From assembly GCA_018333635.1 (NCBI GenBank), contig JAGXTL010000032.1:38764-102763 (forward strand): DNA of 64,000 nt, in the 5' to 3' direction. Origin of the DNA: Dethiobacter sp. GTDB lineage: Bacteria > Bacillota > Dethiobacteria > Dethiobacterales > Dethiobacteraceae. Positions 41,464 to 49,785 of this stretch are shown here, piece by piece; positions within the stretch are counted from its first letter, which is position 1; every line of letters starts with the position of its first letter. Made by a program: the position numbers and the translations under genes. The notes under the pieces were generated by a model, which was not told where the DNA came from, made no database searches, and saw only the letters and a program-made list of their open reading frames with translations.

Positions 41464-42159
41464 CTACCGGCCCACCACAGCCAGATAAACTTCTTTAGCA
41501 CCGCCTGCCAAGAGGGTCTGCGTGGCAAAATGTGCAGTGGCGCCTGTGGTTAGCAAATCATCAACCAAGAGCAGGCGCGCCGGCAAGGCTTGTCCTGGCG
41601 CAAGCTCAAAAGCCTGCGAGACATTTTCCCAGCGTTCTCTGGCAAAAAGCTTTGTCTGGCTGGGCGTCGCACTCTTTCTCTGCAGAACTGTTTTTAGCGG
41701 CAAGCGCAATTCGGCAGCTACCACCTGCGCGAGCAGCAGTGCTTGGTCATAGCCACGCTCCAACATTTTGCTGTGATGCAGCGGCACCGGCACAATCGCC
41801 TCCGTTTTTGGCCAGCCACTTCGCCTAATTTGCTGCGCCATCAATCCGCCTAGTGTTCTTGCCATTTCTTTTCTTCCGTTATATTTATAGTTGTGAATGG
41901 CTATCTTGACTGACCCTCTGTAGGCGTGCACTGTGCAAGCACCTCTGAAAGCAAACGTCAACCCACTGCACTGCGGACAACTCTCCTGCTCCGCAGCCAA
42001 TGGTTGTGCACATTTAAAACAACAGGTTTCAGGAGCAGGTACTTGGGCAAGACACTGGCTGCAAATCAAGAGTGCCGTAGCTCCCTCCCCCACTCTGCCA
42101 GCGCAAAACACACAACCAGGCGGAAAAAACAAATCCAACAAAGGTTTAAATAAGTTCAT
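41464..42159 (-). CDS. comF: ComF family phosphoribosyltransferase-like protein
   Basis: 231-aa protein of the ComFC/GntX type linked to natural competence and DNA processing. The N-terminal zinc-finger region has cysteine pairs (CVFC, CSQC, CCFKC, CPQC), and the C-terminal PRTase domain carries the PRPP loop LLLVDDLLTTGAT and PVPLHHSKMLERGYDQ. It lies directly downstream of recD2 (15 bp), so the two are probably co-transcribed. comFA is not in the window. Confidence 0.93.
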   Translation of the reverse strand: MNLFKPLLDLFFPPGCVFCAGRVGEGATALLICSQCLAQVPAPETCCFKCAQPLAAEQESCPQCSGLTFAFRGACTVHAYRGSVKIAIHNYKYNGRKEMARTLGGLMAQQIRRSGWPKTEAIVPVPLHHSKMLERGYDQALLLAQVVAAELRLPLKTVLQRKSATPSQTKLFARERWENVSQAFELAPGQALPARLLLVDDLLTTGATAHFATQTLLAGGAKEVYLAVVGR

Positions 42160-42174
42160 TATTTATCCCCCAGA

Positions 42175-44349
42175 CTATCTTTTTTCAGCCAGCCTGGCTG
42201 CAAGCCTGGTATAACGCGCTTCAACCTTGTTGTTACGAACTGCGATTGCCAGCGCTTTTTTTGTCCCGATCAGCACAACAAGTTCTTTAGCTCTGGTAAT
42301 GGCTGTGTAGAGCAAATTGCGCTGCAGCAAAATATAATGCTGGGTCACCACCGGCAAAATAACGACAGGATATTCACTGCCCTGACTTTTATGCACAGAA
42401 ACTGCATAGGATAATGAAAGCTCGTCTAACTCCGCTTGGTCATAAGTTACCTCTCTCGCTCCGCTTATATCTGGATAGCGGACAGTCAGCTCGCCGTCAT
42501 CCTGATTGATATAACTGATGCGTCCCATGTCACCGTTAAATACTTCTTTTTGGTAATTATTCCGGATTTGCATCACTTTATCACCTAAGCGAAAAGTGGA
42601 GCCTCTTCCCCGCAATTCAGGTTTAGCGTGGTGAGGCTGATTTAGTTCTGCCTGCAAGCGAATATTTAAATTGTCCACTCCCAGCAGATTGCGCCGCATA
42701 GGAGAGAGTACCTGAATATCGTCAATGGCATCATTATTTTTATAATTAGGCAGCCGCCGACTGCACAATGTCAAGATAGCATCGAGAATTTTCTCCGGTT
42801 CGCTCTCATTAATGAAGAAAAAATCTTTGGCTTGACCGCTTATATCCGGCATTTGCCCGCTATTTACCAAGTGTGCGTTGGCAATAATGGCACTTTCACC
42901 CGACTGGCGGAAAACCGTATCAAGCTTTACAACCGGCACCGCACCGGAAGCGATAATATCGCGCAAGACATTGCCGGGGCCGACAGAGGGCAGCTGATCC
43001 ATATCACCCACCAAAATCAGTTTGCAACTTAATGGAATAGCTTTAAGCAGAGCGCAAAACAATGAAAGATCAACCATAGAAACTTCATCCACAATTATCG
43101 CATGAGCCTTCAATGGCCTATCTTCGTTGCGCTGAAAGGTGAACCCCTCCCCTTCAACCTGTGCATATTCCAATAAACGGTGGATTGTTTTGGCCTCCAT
43201 ACCACTGGCTTCCGTCATGCGCTTTGCCGCTCTGCCTGTAGGCGCTGCCAACATTACTTCGAGGCCATGCTGCCAAAAAAGCGCAAGCAATGAGCGGATT
43301 GTGGTCGTTTTTCCGGTACCCGGCCCCCCTGTTATAACCAATAAGCCTGTTTCCAGAGCCATACGGACTGCTTCCTGCTGAGCAGAAGCCAGCCTGATTT
43401 GGCCGGCCTCCAACTGAGATATGCTAAGGGGCTGGAGCGACAACTGTTGACTTGCCAGCTCCGAAAGCTTGACTGCCGCATAACGTTCTGCCTGCCAAAG
43501 AATAGGCTGATATACTGCCGCACCTTCTTCCGTGAGCTCCTGAACTAAATCGCCCTCCCGCACCAAGCGCTCCAGCTGTTTTTGCACTGCCTCCTCCGGC
43601 AGGCGATACGCTTCGCTCACAAGCAGTTGTCCTGTCTTTTGCAATAGCAGCTCCACAGGCAGAAAGACATGCCCTTCGTCCTGCGCTTCTCTGAGCAAAA
43701 AGAGCAAGGCAGCCCGGATGCGGTGAGGAGAATCGTGAGCAAGTCCCATCTCCAGCGAAATTTTATCCGCCGTCTTAAAGCCGACTCCGAACACATCCTC
43801 TGCTAAGCGGTAGGGATTTTCACTTACTTTAGCCACGGTATCGTCTCCATATTTTCGGTAAATCCGGGTGGCGTAACCTGTGCTCACACCATGTCCCTGC
43901 AAAAAAGTCATAACCCTCATCACTTCCTGGCGTTCCGCCAAGCTTTCGCTTATCATAGCCGCTTTCTTCTCGCCGATTCCGTCTATTTCGCAAAGCCGCT
44001 CCGGCTCTTTTTCGATTACATTCAAAGCATCAAGCCCGAAATATTCTACTATTTTCGCTGCAGTCGAAGGACCGACCCCCTTAAGCAAACCGGAGGACAG
44101 AAAATTGCGAATACCTTTTTCATTCTGAGGCTTGACAACTTCATATTTTTCCACTTTAAACTGACGGCCAAAATCTTTGTGCTGAAACCATTCACCCTGC
44201 ACAATTAAGCGCTCGCCCACAGCGAAACGCGGCATATTGCCAATAATAGTATTGACGACATCCTGCTCGCAAGATAACCGCGCTACCAGAAAAAGTGTTT
44301 CCTCGTTATAATATGTAATCCGCTCCAGGGTTCCTTCCAGACAGGCCAT
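42175..44349 (-). CDS. recD2: ATP-dependent RecD2-type DNA helicase
   Basis: 5'-3' helicase of the RecD2 class, 724 aa, not part of a RecBCD complex. An N-terminal OB-like segment and helix-hairpin-helix region (SSGLLKGVGPSTAAKIVEYF, EIDGIGEKKAAMI) precede the helicase core: Walker A GGPGTGKTTTIRSLL, Walker B IIVDEVSMVD, a GDMDQLPSVGPG motif and the late motif VHKSQGSEYPVVILPV. The longer frame from 44382 is dropped because ATG 44349 follows GGAGGGG. In Bacillus RecD2 affects mismatch repair and replication fork progress. Confidence 0.95.
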   Translation of the reverse strand: MACLEGTLERITYYNEETLFLVARLSCEQDVVNTIIGNMPRFAVGERLIVQGEWFQHKDFGRQFKVEKYEVVKPQNEKGIRNFLSSGLLKGVGPSTAAKIVEYFGLDALNVIEKEPERLCEIDGIGEKKAAMISESLAERQEVMRVMTFLQGHGVSTGYATRIYRKYGDDTVAKVSENPYRLAEDVFGVGFKTADKISLEMGLAHDSPHRIRAALLFLLREAQDEGHVFLPVELLLQKTGQLLVSEAYRLPEEAVQKQLERLVREGDLVQELTEEGAAVYQPILWQAERYAAVKLSELASQQLSLQPLSISQLEAGQIRLASAQQEAVRMALETGLLVITGGPGTGKTTTIRSLLALFWQHGLEVMLAAPTGRAAKRMTEASGMEAKTIHRLLEYAQVEGEGFTFQRNEDRPLKAHAIIVDEVSMVDLSLFCALLKAIPLSCKLILVGDMDQLPSVGPGNVLRDIIASGAVPVVKLDTVFRQSGESAIIANAHLVNSGQMPDISGQAKDFFFINESEPEKILDAILTLCSRRLPNYKNNDAIDDIQVLSPMRRNLLGVDNLNIRLQAELNQPHHAKPELRGRGSTFRLGDKVMQIRNNYQKEVFNGDMGRISYINQDDGELTVRYPDISGAREVTYDQAELDELSLSYAVSVHKSQGSEYPVVILPVVTQHYILLQRNLLYTAITRAKELVVLIGTKKALAIAVRNNKVEARYTRLAARLAEKR

Positions 44350-44432
44350 ATTTTCCCCTCCGCCTGATGATATTCCACACAAAACAACTATTTCCTGCTA
44401 ATAAAGGGCAAACATTTGTTCTGTGCTTATGT

Positions 44433-44454
44433 ACGGGAGGCGATAGCCTCCCGT
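44433..44454. terminator. Short perfect hairpin after DUF2922 gene
   Basis: ACGGGAGGC-GATA-GCCTCCCGT, perfect 9-bp arms, starts four bases beyond the DUF2922 stop. No T tract follows on the minus strand, so termination is possible but not certain. Confidence 0.5.
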
Positions 44455-44457
44455 TGC

Positions 44458-44679
44458 CTAGGCGAATGTCACAAGGTCCACCGTATCTCGCGACACGAGG
44501 CGAGCCCTGACTTTCGCCGTTAGCATACCCCCGGTGCTGCGGAAGATATTTTTTGCCAATATCAAATCCATTACTGCCGTCACATCCGCCACCGTCAAAT
44601 TTGCTCTGGGATTAGCCAGATTGACTGTGAAGGAGGAGGCTTCCTGATTAAGAAATACTAACTGCAGCGTAGTTTCCAT
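44458..44679 (-). CDS. DUF2922 family protein
   Basis: 73-aa protein of the DUF2922 family, common in Bacillota and of unknown function. LQLVFLNQEASSFTVNLANP and VTAVMDLILAKNIF are typical. The ribosome site is TAGGAGGTGAAAA. It is normally paired with a DUF1659 gene, as here, but a REP-like repeat lies between the two. Confidence 0.85.
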   Translation of the reverse strand: METTLQLVFLNQEASSFTVNLANPRANLTVADVTAVMDLILAKNIFRSTGGMLTAKVRARLVSRDTVDLVTFA

Positions 44680-44736
44680 AAGTTTTCACCTCCTAGATAA
44701 ATTTCTGCCAATCTACACTGAAAATTGCCACCACAG

Positions 44737-44827
44737 TCCCCTCTCAATGCCCAACAAATCCCCTCTCCCTCTGGGAGAGTGCCTAACAAATCCCCTCTCC
44801 CTCTGGGAGAGGGTTAGGGTGAGGGCC
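44737..44827. repeat. REP-like repeat, tandem half-copies
   Basis: AACAAATCCCCTCTCCCTCT followed by GGGAGAG occurs twice in a row (from about 44753 and 44786), and the second is extended by GGTTAGGGTGAGGGCC. It fills the gap between the DUF1659 and DUF2922 genes. Confidence 0.8.
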
Positions 44828-44834
44828 TGAAAGT

Positions 44835-45059
44835 CTACACTACTACTAGTTCTCCGTCATCCAAACGACGGATTGTGCGGACAGGCAATTCCTGTAAACC
44901 CATGATAGCTTGCACCACATCGTACAAATCCTGATGTGTTGTGTCGGGAAAAATTCTTCCAAACAGCCGATTGACAAGAATTGGATTTCCTTGCTCATCT
45001 GTACCGTCTTGCAAACTAACCTGACAACGAGTAAAGTTTTTTTCCAGAATAATAGCCAT
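44835..45059 (-). CDS. DUF1659 family protein
   Basis: 74-aa protein of the DUF1659 family (unknown function). VSLQDGTDEQGNPILVNRLF and a tail ending DDGELVVV are typical. It is upstream of the DUF2922 gene in the usual pair order. The ribosome site GGAGGGGGGTGT precedes the ATG. Upstream lies the long repeat-rich non-coding block up to metK. Confidence 0.85.
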   Translation of the reverse strand: MAIILEKNFTRCQVSLQDGTDEQGNPILVNRLFGRIFPDTTHQDLYDVVQAIMGLQELPVRTIRRLDDGELVVV

Positions 45060-45246
45060 CTTTACACCCCCCTCCTTTGCCGTAGCAATTCTCAGTATAG
45101 AGGATCACTTTTGTCCTAGGCAAAGCCAGAGTTTCTTTCTCCGACCTGTTCAGAATAGGGAAAGGACACCAAAAATCAAGATTTAACCACTGCAGAAAGA
45201 GTAAAGTTTCTAACTCAATGCACCGCAGGGACGGTTTTCGTGGATT

Positions 45247-45325
45247 TGATTCACTCCCTCACCCTAGCCCTCTCCCAGAGGGAGAGGGGATTGCTGAAGC
45301 AACCTCTCCCAGCCATCCTTCCTGT
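45247..45325. repeat. 79-bp exact direct repeat, copy A
   Basis: Identical, base for base, to 45611-45689. It starts TGATTCACTCCCTCACCCTA, contains the REP-like palindrome and continues GGATTGCTGAAGCAACCTCT to CCTTCCTGT. The two copies bracket a 285-bp spacer. Confidence 0.95.
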
Positions 45326-45610
45326 AGAATTGAACGGAATACTGGAGCGAGCATAGACTTGCACAGAATGCGGAAGCGAGCGTTAAGTGGCAGCAGCGCT
45401 AAGCGAACCGGAATTCGCAGCGTTAAGACATGCCAATGGTTCACTTGCAATCTGCCCGGAGGTTTTGGCATGTCAGCAAGAATGACGGTTCGTAGCTGCG
45501 AAAACGTGCGAGCGAAGCAGCTGTACAAGGCTGCCTCATCCAAAAGGAAAGATCTTCCCCCCTCACCCTAGCCCTCTCCCCCCAGAGGGTGGAGAGGGTA
45601 ATATCTGTGC
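45326..45610. other. Non-coding spacer between the 79-bp repeats
   Basis: No credible gene is present. It holds a 10-bp inverted repeat (GACATGCCAA 45427-45436 with TTGGCATGTC 45465-45474), several CAGCGTTAAG-like short repeats and a further REP-like copy at 45558-45599. GGCTGCCTCATCC at 45529-45541 recurs at 45719-45731, just outside the second 79-bp copy. It looks like a decayed or non-autonomous repeat element. Confidence 0.6.
45558..45599. repeat. REP-like repeat inside spacer
   Basis: CCCCTCACCCTAGCCCTCTC followed by CCCCCAGAGGGTGGAGAGGG, a diverged palindrome of the same family, 12 bp before the second 79-bp direct repeat. Confidence 0.75.
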
Positions 45611-45689
45611 TGATTCACTCCCTCACCCTAGCCCTCTCCCAGAGGGAGAGGGGATTGCTGAAGCAACCTCTCCCAGCCATCCTTCCTGT
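45611..45689. repeat. 79-bp exact direct repeat, copy B
   Basis: Exact copy of 45247-45325. Identity over 79 bp, while other family members differ freely, suggests a recent duplication or ongoing gene conversion. Confidence 0.95.
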
Positions 45690-45732
45690 CAGTAAATCGT
45701 AGCCTGCACGCAATGCTAGGCTGCCTCATCCC

Positions 45733-45768
45733 AAAAAAAAAGATGCCTCAAATGTTACTTTGAGACAC
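45733..45768 (-). terminator. metK terminator
   Basis: On the minus strand TGTCTCAAA and TTTGAGGCA arms with a 6-nt loop are followed by CATC and nine T. It lies about 50 bp after the metK stop. It shares 20 identical bases with the terminator at 22765-22799. Confidence 0.85.
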
Positions 45769-45815
45769 CTTGTGACTGTGTTTAACTAAAGCTTCTTCTG
45801 CTGGTAATCCTGCAG

Positions 45816-47009
45816 CTAGAGACCGGCTTCGTCTTTAAGCAGCTCGGCCTTATCCGTTCTCTCCCATGACAAACCTAGGTCCTCCCTGCCAAAATGGCCA
45901 TAGGCGGCAATCTGCTTGTAAATAGGCTGACGCAACCCCAACGCTTGGATAATAGCGGCGGGACGCAGGTCGAAATGCTTGTTGACAAGAGCCACGATTT
46001 TCTCTTCCGAAATTTTAGCGGTACCAAAAGTATCTACCATCAGCGAAAGGGGACGTGCTACGCCGATAGCGTAAGCCAGCTGAACCTCACACTTGTCCGC
46101 CAAACCGGCAGCCACCAAATTCTTGGCCACATAGCGAGCGGCATATGCCGCAGAACGATCAACTTTAGTCGGATCTTTGCCGGAAAAGGCACCGCCTCCA
46201 TGGCGGGCGTAGCCGCCATAGGTATCAACAATAATTTTCCGACCTGTCAGGCCGGCGTCTCCCTGCGGGCCGCCTACGACGAAACGGCCGGTGGGATTAA
46301 CAAAATAGCGGGTTTCGCTGCTTAGATACTGAGCGGGGATAATCCCGGTGACCACATTTTCTAGCACATCGCTTTTAATCTTTTCCAGAGACACATCCTC
46401 ATGATGCTGCGCAGAAACTACAACAGTGCTAATCGCTACCGGCTTGCCCTTCTCATACTTTACCGTTACCTGAGTCTTACCGTCGGGCCGCAGATAGGGA
46501 AGGGTTTTGTTCTTGCGGACTTCCGCCAGCCGTCTTGCCAGTTTGTGAGCCATAGCAATAGGCAGCGGCATCAATTCAGGCGTTTCATTACAGGCATAGC
46601 CAAACATCATCCCCTGGTCGCCGGCCCCAATGGCATCCATTTCTTCTTCGCTGTATTCCCCTGCCTTAGCTTCAAGGCAGCGGTTTACTCCCATGGCAAT
46701 ATCGGGAGACTGTTCATCAATAGAGATGAGAACTGCGCAAGTGTCACCGTCAAAACCAAACTTAGCTCTGGTATAACCTATTTCCTTAACGGTGTTACGA
46801 ACAATTTTGGGAATATCCACATAACAAGATGTGGTGATTTCACCGGCTACCAGCACTAAACCGGTGGTTACAGCCGTCTCTGCAGCTACCCGTGCCTGCG
46901 GATCCCTTTCCAAAATAGCATCAAGAATAGCATCTGAAATCTGATCCGATACTTTATCTGGATGTCCCTCCGTTACCGACTCCGATGTAAAGAGAAAATC
47001 TTTAGTCAT
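45816..47009 (-). CDS. metK: S-adenosylmethionine synthase
   Basis: Makes SAM from methionine and ATP. The 397-aa product has [20 protein letters not shown] at the N-terminus, the [12 protein letters not shown] motif near 120 and [16 protein letters not shown] near 270, so all three signature regions are intact. It is controlled by a SAM-I riboswitch in the 5' leader (47090-47198) with an intrinsic terminator, and by its own sigma-A promoter that begins in the fabZ stop codon. Confidence 0.98.
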   Translation of the reverse strand: MTKDFLFTSESVTEGHPDKVSDQISDAILDAILERDPQARVAAETAVTTGLVLVAGEITTSCYVDIPKIVRNTVKEIGYTRAKFGFDGDTCAVLISIDEQSPDIAMGVNRCLEAKAGEYSEEEMDAIGAGDQGMMFGYACNETPELMPLPIAMAHKLARRLAEVRKNKTLPYLRPDGKTQVTVKYEKGKPVAISTVVVSAQHHEDVSLEKIKSDVLENVVTGIIPAQYLSSETRYFVNPTGRFVVGGPQGDAGLTGRKIIVDTYGGYARHGGGAFSGKDPTKVDRSAAYAARYVAKNLVAAGLADKCEVQLAYAIGVARPLSLMVDTFGTAKISEEKIVALVNKHFDLRPAAIIQALGLRQPIYKQIAAYGHFGREDLGLSWERTDKAELLKDEAGL

Positions 47010-47042
47010 CTAATCTCCTCCTTGGGTTAGTTTACACAATTT

Positions 47043-47076
47043 GCAACAAAAAAACCTCTTTGGATGCAAGAGGTTC
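47043..47076 (-). terminator. Riboswitch expression-platform terminator
   Basis: Minus strand GAACCTCTTG-CATCC-AAAGAGGTTTTTTTG: an 8-9 bp stem followed by seven T, between the SAM aptamer and metK. The 5' arm CCTCTT can compete with the aptamer's closing stem, as in S-box leaders. Confidence 0.9.
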
Positions 47077-47089
47077 TTTTCGCAAACAA

Positions 47090-47198
47090 CCTCTCCTATC
47101 TACCAGGATGTTAATCCTGTTGGAATTGGCACCGTTAACGCGCTACGTCCGGTTGCCGGGTTTCATCGGGCCAGTCCCTCCACCTCTCTTGATAAGAG
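47090..47198 (-). ncRNA. SAM-I (S-box) riboswitch aptamer
   Basis: The minus-strand leader has the S-box core in order: CTCTTATCAAGAGAGGTGG, AGGGACTGGCCCGATGAAAC, CCGGCAACC, GGTGCCAATTCC and the closing GATAGGAGAGG. The kink-turn/pseudoknot elements and P1 arms (CTCTT/AGAGG) match the family. SAM binding should favour the terminator and switch metK off. Confidence 0.95.
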
Positions 47199-47224
47199 TA
47201 TTCAGTTCGACAATCACAGCTTAA

Positions 47225-47253
47225 ATAATAATGGATATGGATAGGGTTGTCAA
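47225..47253 (-). promoter_or_regulatory. Sigma-A promoter of metK
   Basis: TTGACA (47248-47253), exactly 17 bp, TATTAT (47225-47230). The TGA stop codon of fabZ forms part of the -35 hexamer, so metK has its own promoter placed at the very end of fabZ. Confidence 0.85.
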
Positions 47254-47714
47254 ATATTTTTTTCGGTGATGTTTTTGTCTGTCATATTTTTATCCAACAT
47301 GGCAAACATTAATTCTCCGGTCACAGCCACTTTCCCATCTACCGTAGCTGTGCTAAGCCCTTTGCCAATAGAACCGCGGATTTTTGTAATTACCATCTCG
47401 AGGAGCAGCGTATCCCCGGGAAACACCTGTTTTTTAAAGCGCAGATTGTCAATGCCGGTAAAGAGCAACCTTTTCCCTTTGTTGCATTCCAAACTTAGGA
47501 TCGCAAAAGCACCGACTTGAGCCATTGCCTCCACAATTAACACACCCGGCATAACCGGATAACCAGGAAAGTGTCCCTGGAAAAATGGTTCATTAATTGT
47601 CACATTCTTTATTCCTTTAACCCGCTCCCCGGGCACCACCTCCAATATTCTGTCTACCAACAAAAACGGATAACGGTGCGGCAGAATTGACTGCACATCC
47701 CACTCCTGGATCAT
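47250..47714 (-). CDS. fabZ: 3-hydroxyacyl-ACP dehydratase FabZ
   Basis: Dehydratase of type II fatty acid synthesis, hot-dog fold, 154 aa. [14 protein letters not shown] and [20 protein letters not shown] contain the catalytic histidine and glutamate. The C-terminus carries an odd short repeated tail ([13 protein letters not shown]). ATG 47714 follows GGGGGG at six bases and replaces the longer 47750 frame. It lies 14 bp after the beta-CASP gene, away from other fatty acid genes. Confidence 0.95.
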   Translation of the reverse strand: MIQEWDVQSILPHRYPFLLVDRILEVVPGERVKGIKNVTINEPFFQGHFPGYPVMPGVLIVEAMAQVGAFAILSLECNKGKRLLFTGIDNLRFKKQVFPGDTLLLEMVITKIRGSIGKGLSTATVDGKVAVTGELMFAMLDKNMTDKNITEKNI

Positions 47715-47728
47715 TCTAGTCCCCCCAA

Positions 47729-49324
47729 TTAAAAGTAATCGGTAATGCAATTCTTGACTGCATTAAGCTCTTTTTCTAACTCCAGCAGACCTTCCTCATC
47801 CTCTTCGTCCAGAAGTGCCGACTCTAAGCGCTCGGTAAACTCATTGGCTAGCTCTTGCCATTCCTGCATCATCTCACGAGCCTTCAAACGGACAAGCGCA
47901 GATGCTGTCGTTTTAAGCTCCACAATCCCAGGCTGCAACTCCAAAGTTTCCAGGTACTGAGGAATGTAGGTGGATACTCCGTAGGAAGATTCAATTTCAG
48001 CAGAGAACGCTGTCAAGACATCTTCCTCTCCATGAAATAAGATAACCTGTTTAGGCTTTTTCTGAAACTTGTTAAGCCAAGATAGCAGTTCTGTCCGATC
48101 AGCATGGGCCGAAAAGCCGTCTATCGCAATGACACGGGCTCGCACCATAATTTCCTCACCAAATATCCGTACTTTCTTTGCACCATCCCGAATCCGGCGC
48201 CCCAGCGTCCCTTCCGCTTGGTACCCTACAAAAAGAACGGTAGATTCCTTGCGCCAGAGGTTATGCCTCAAATGATGTTTAATTCGCCCGGCTTCTGCCA
48301 TCCCACTGGCAGAGATAATCATAGCGCCGCCGGGCTGACGGTTAATCCGCTGCGATTCCTCAGCAGTCTGTGTAAAAATAGCTTCCGGAAAATGAAATGG
48401 GTCCTGCCCTCTAAGCAGTAGCTGCCGCATACCCACATCAAAACATTCCGGATGCCGAGAAAAAATTTCCGTTGCGGAGATGGCCAGCGGACTATCAATA
48501 TAAATAGGAAGATTGGGAATCTTGTTTGCACTTATCAGCTTGCTGAGAAAATAAAGCATTTCCTGTGTACGTCCTACGGCAAAAGAAGGAACGACAATAT
48601 TCCCCTGACGAGAGACAGTCTCATTTATCACGCTTTGCAAAATTTCTAATTTTTGATCTTCTTCCTCATGCTCCCGGGTACCATACGTCCCCTCAATAAT
48701 CAGATAATCGGCTTCCTCGATCACATCAGGGTCCCTGATAATAGGTTGTTTGGATTTGCCCAAATCGCCTGAAAATACCAGTTTTGCCTGAGTGCCGTTT
48801 TCGGTGATCGCAATTTCTGTAATGGCAGAGCCAAGGATATGCCCTGCGTCAAAAAATTTTATAACAATTTCCTCTGACAGGCGAAACGGCTCATAATAAT
48901 CGATAGCAGTAAAATATTTCAGCGCTTCTTCAGCGTCTTCCACAGTGTAGAGAGGCTCAACCTCAAGCCGGCCGGCTCTTCTGTTTTTTTTATTTTGCCA
49001 CTCTGCTTCAATGACATGAATATGAGCGCTATCTGGCAACATTATCTTGCTCAAATCTGCAGTGGCAAAGGTGGATAGCACTTGGCCGCGAAAACCATCT
49101 TTCACCAATCGCGGCAATAGTCCTGAATGATCAATATGGGCATGTGAGAGAATAACAAAATCAATTTCAGCCGGATTATACGCATATTCGCTAAAGTTTC
49201 TTTCACGCAGCCGCCGTCCTCCTTGAAACAGACCGCAGTCAAGCAAAATTTTTTTTCCTGCTGCTTCCAACAAAATGGAGGAGCCGGTCACCGTTCTGGC
49301 ACCGCCACAAAATGTCAGTTTCAT
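47729..49324 (-). CDS. Metallo-beta-lactamase / beta-CASP ribonuclease-like protein
   Basis: 531-aa protein of the Ysh1/YbhO-type MBL-beta-CASP group, probably an RNA-processing nuclease. Zinc-site motifs are [16 protein letters not shown] and FSGDLG; the beta-CASP part has [29 protein letters not shown] and [11 protein letters not shown]. The last 70 residues are an acidic coiled-coil-like tail. RNA cleavage is inferred from the family, and the target is unknown. A sigma-H-like promoter lies about 80 bp upstream (49404-49430). fabZ follows by 14 bp. Confidence 0.9.
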   Translation of the reverse strand: MKLTFCGGARTVTGSSILLEAAGKKILLDCGLFQGGRRLRERNFSEYAYNPAEIDFVILSHAHIDHSGLLPRLVKDGFRGQVLSTFATADLSKIMLPDSAHIHVIEAEWQNKKNRRAGRLEVEPLYTVEDAEEALKYFTAIDYYEPFRLSEEIVIKFFDAGHILGSAITEIAITENGTQAKLVFSGDLGKSKQPIIRDPDVIEEADYLIIEGTYGTREHEEEDQKLEILQSVINETVSRQGNIVVPSFAVGRTQEMLYFLSKLISANKIPNLPIYIDSPLAISATEIFSRHPECFDVGMRQLLLRGQDPFHFPEAIFTQTAEESQRINRQPGGAMIISASGMAEAGRIKHHLRHNLWRKESTVLFVGYQAEGTLGRRIRDGAKKVRIFGEEIMVRARVIAIDGFSAHADRTELLSWLNKFQKKPKQVILFHGEEDVLTAFSAEIESSYGVSTYIPQYLETLELQPGIVELKTTASALVRLKAREMMQEWQELANEFTERLESALLDEEDEEGLLELEKELNAVKNCITDYF

Positions 49325-49403
49325 GCTCTATTTCCTCCCTGCTGCCTTGTTTTTTAAAGTGCTTCCGCATTCAATTTCTCCGTTTGCCAGCTAATATCTT
49401 ACC

Positions 49404-49430
49404 ATTCTTTTTATTTTTGCTAATTCCTGC
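49404..49430 (-). promoter_or_regulatory. Sigma-H-like promoter of the beta-CASP gene
   Basis: Minus strand GCAGGAATT (exact match to RnAGGAwWW) and AAAGAAT about 11 nt downstream (RnnGAAT). A TATAAT further upstream could serve sigma-A instead. Confidence 0.45.
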
Positions 49431-49573
49431 AAGTTATTATAACAGAATAACAGAAAAGTAATTCTTGGCAAGCAACGCTATTTTCCCACAAAAACATAGA
49501 TTTGTTCCAGCATGAATGGCGCTTCAAGTGCACACACTATAATCAGTTCAGAAAAAAAGGTGGTGAAAACGGC

Positions 49574-49738
49574 GTGGAAAAAGACAAAAAGAATAAAAAA
49601 GAACTGAAAAACAAAAACAGTAAGCTTACGCAAAACTGTAACATCAGCAAGGTTACAGACAGTGTGGAATTCGCTAATGAACCTTTTAATGATGCTAATA
49701 AAAAGAACTGTGCTCGGGATGAAAGCAAAAAAAAATAA
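49574..49738 (+). CDS. Small lysine/asparagine-rich protein
   Basis: 54-aa protein from GTG 49574, with an AAGGTGG ribosome site about ten bases upstream. It is very hydrophilic (18 lysines by count, many N, D and E, and two cysteines), with no hydrophobic segment. A terminator follows at once. I do not recognise a family. It stands alone on the plus strand between two minus-strand genes. It may be a small structural or spore-type protein; this is a guess. Confidence 0.55.
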   Translation: MEKDKKNKKELKNKNSKLTQNCNISKVTDSVEFANEPFNDANKKNCARDESKKK

Positions 49739-49746
49739 CTATTGCT

Positions 49747-49785
49747 AAGCCAAAAGCGGAACGACGGACGTTCCGCTTTTGGCAA
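49747..49785. terminator. Bidirectional terminator
   Basis: AAGCCAAAAGCGGAACG and CGTTCCGCTTTTGGCAA arms around a 5-nt loop. It lies between the convergent small plus-strand gene and the M24 peptidase gene and can serve both. Confidence 0.75.

Noticed and set aside
45218..45571. ORFs on both strands (117 and 94 aa) in the repeat block
   Set aside because: They consist largely of the REP-like and 79-bp repeats, have no convincing ribosome site and overlap each other on opposite strands.
49543..49785. 80-aa hydrophobic minus-strand ORF
   Set aside because: It is the antisense of the lysine-rich small gene and spans the terminator; the phenylalanine and leucine runs are a shadow of AAA/AAG codons.
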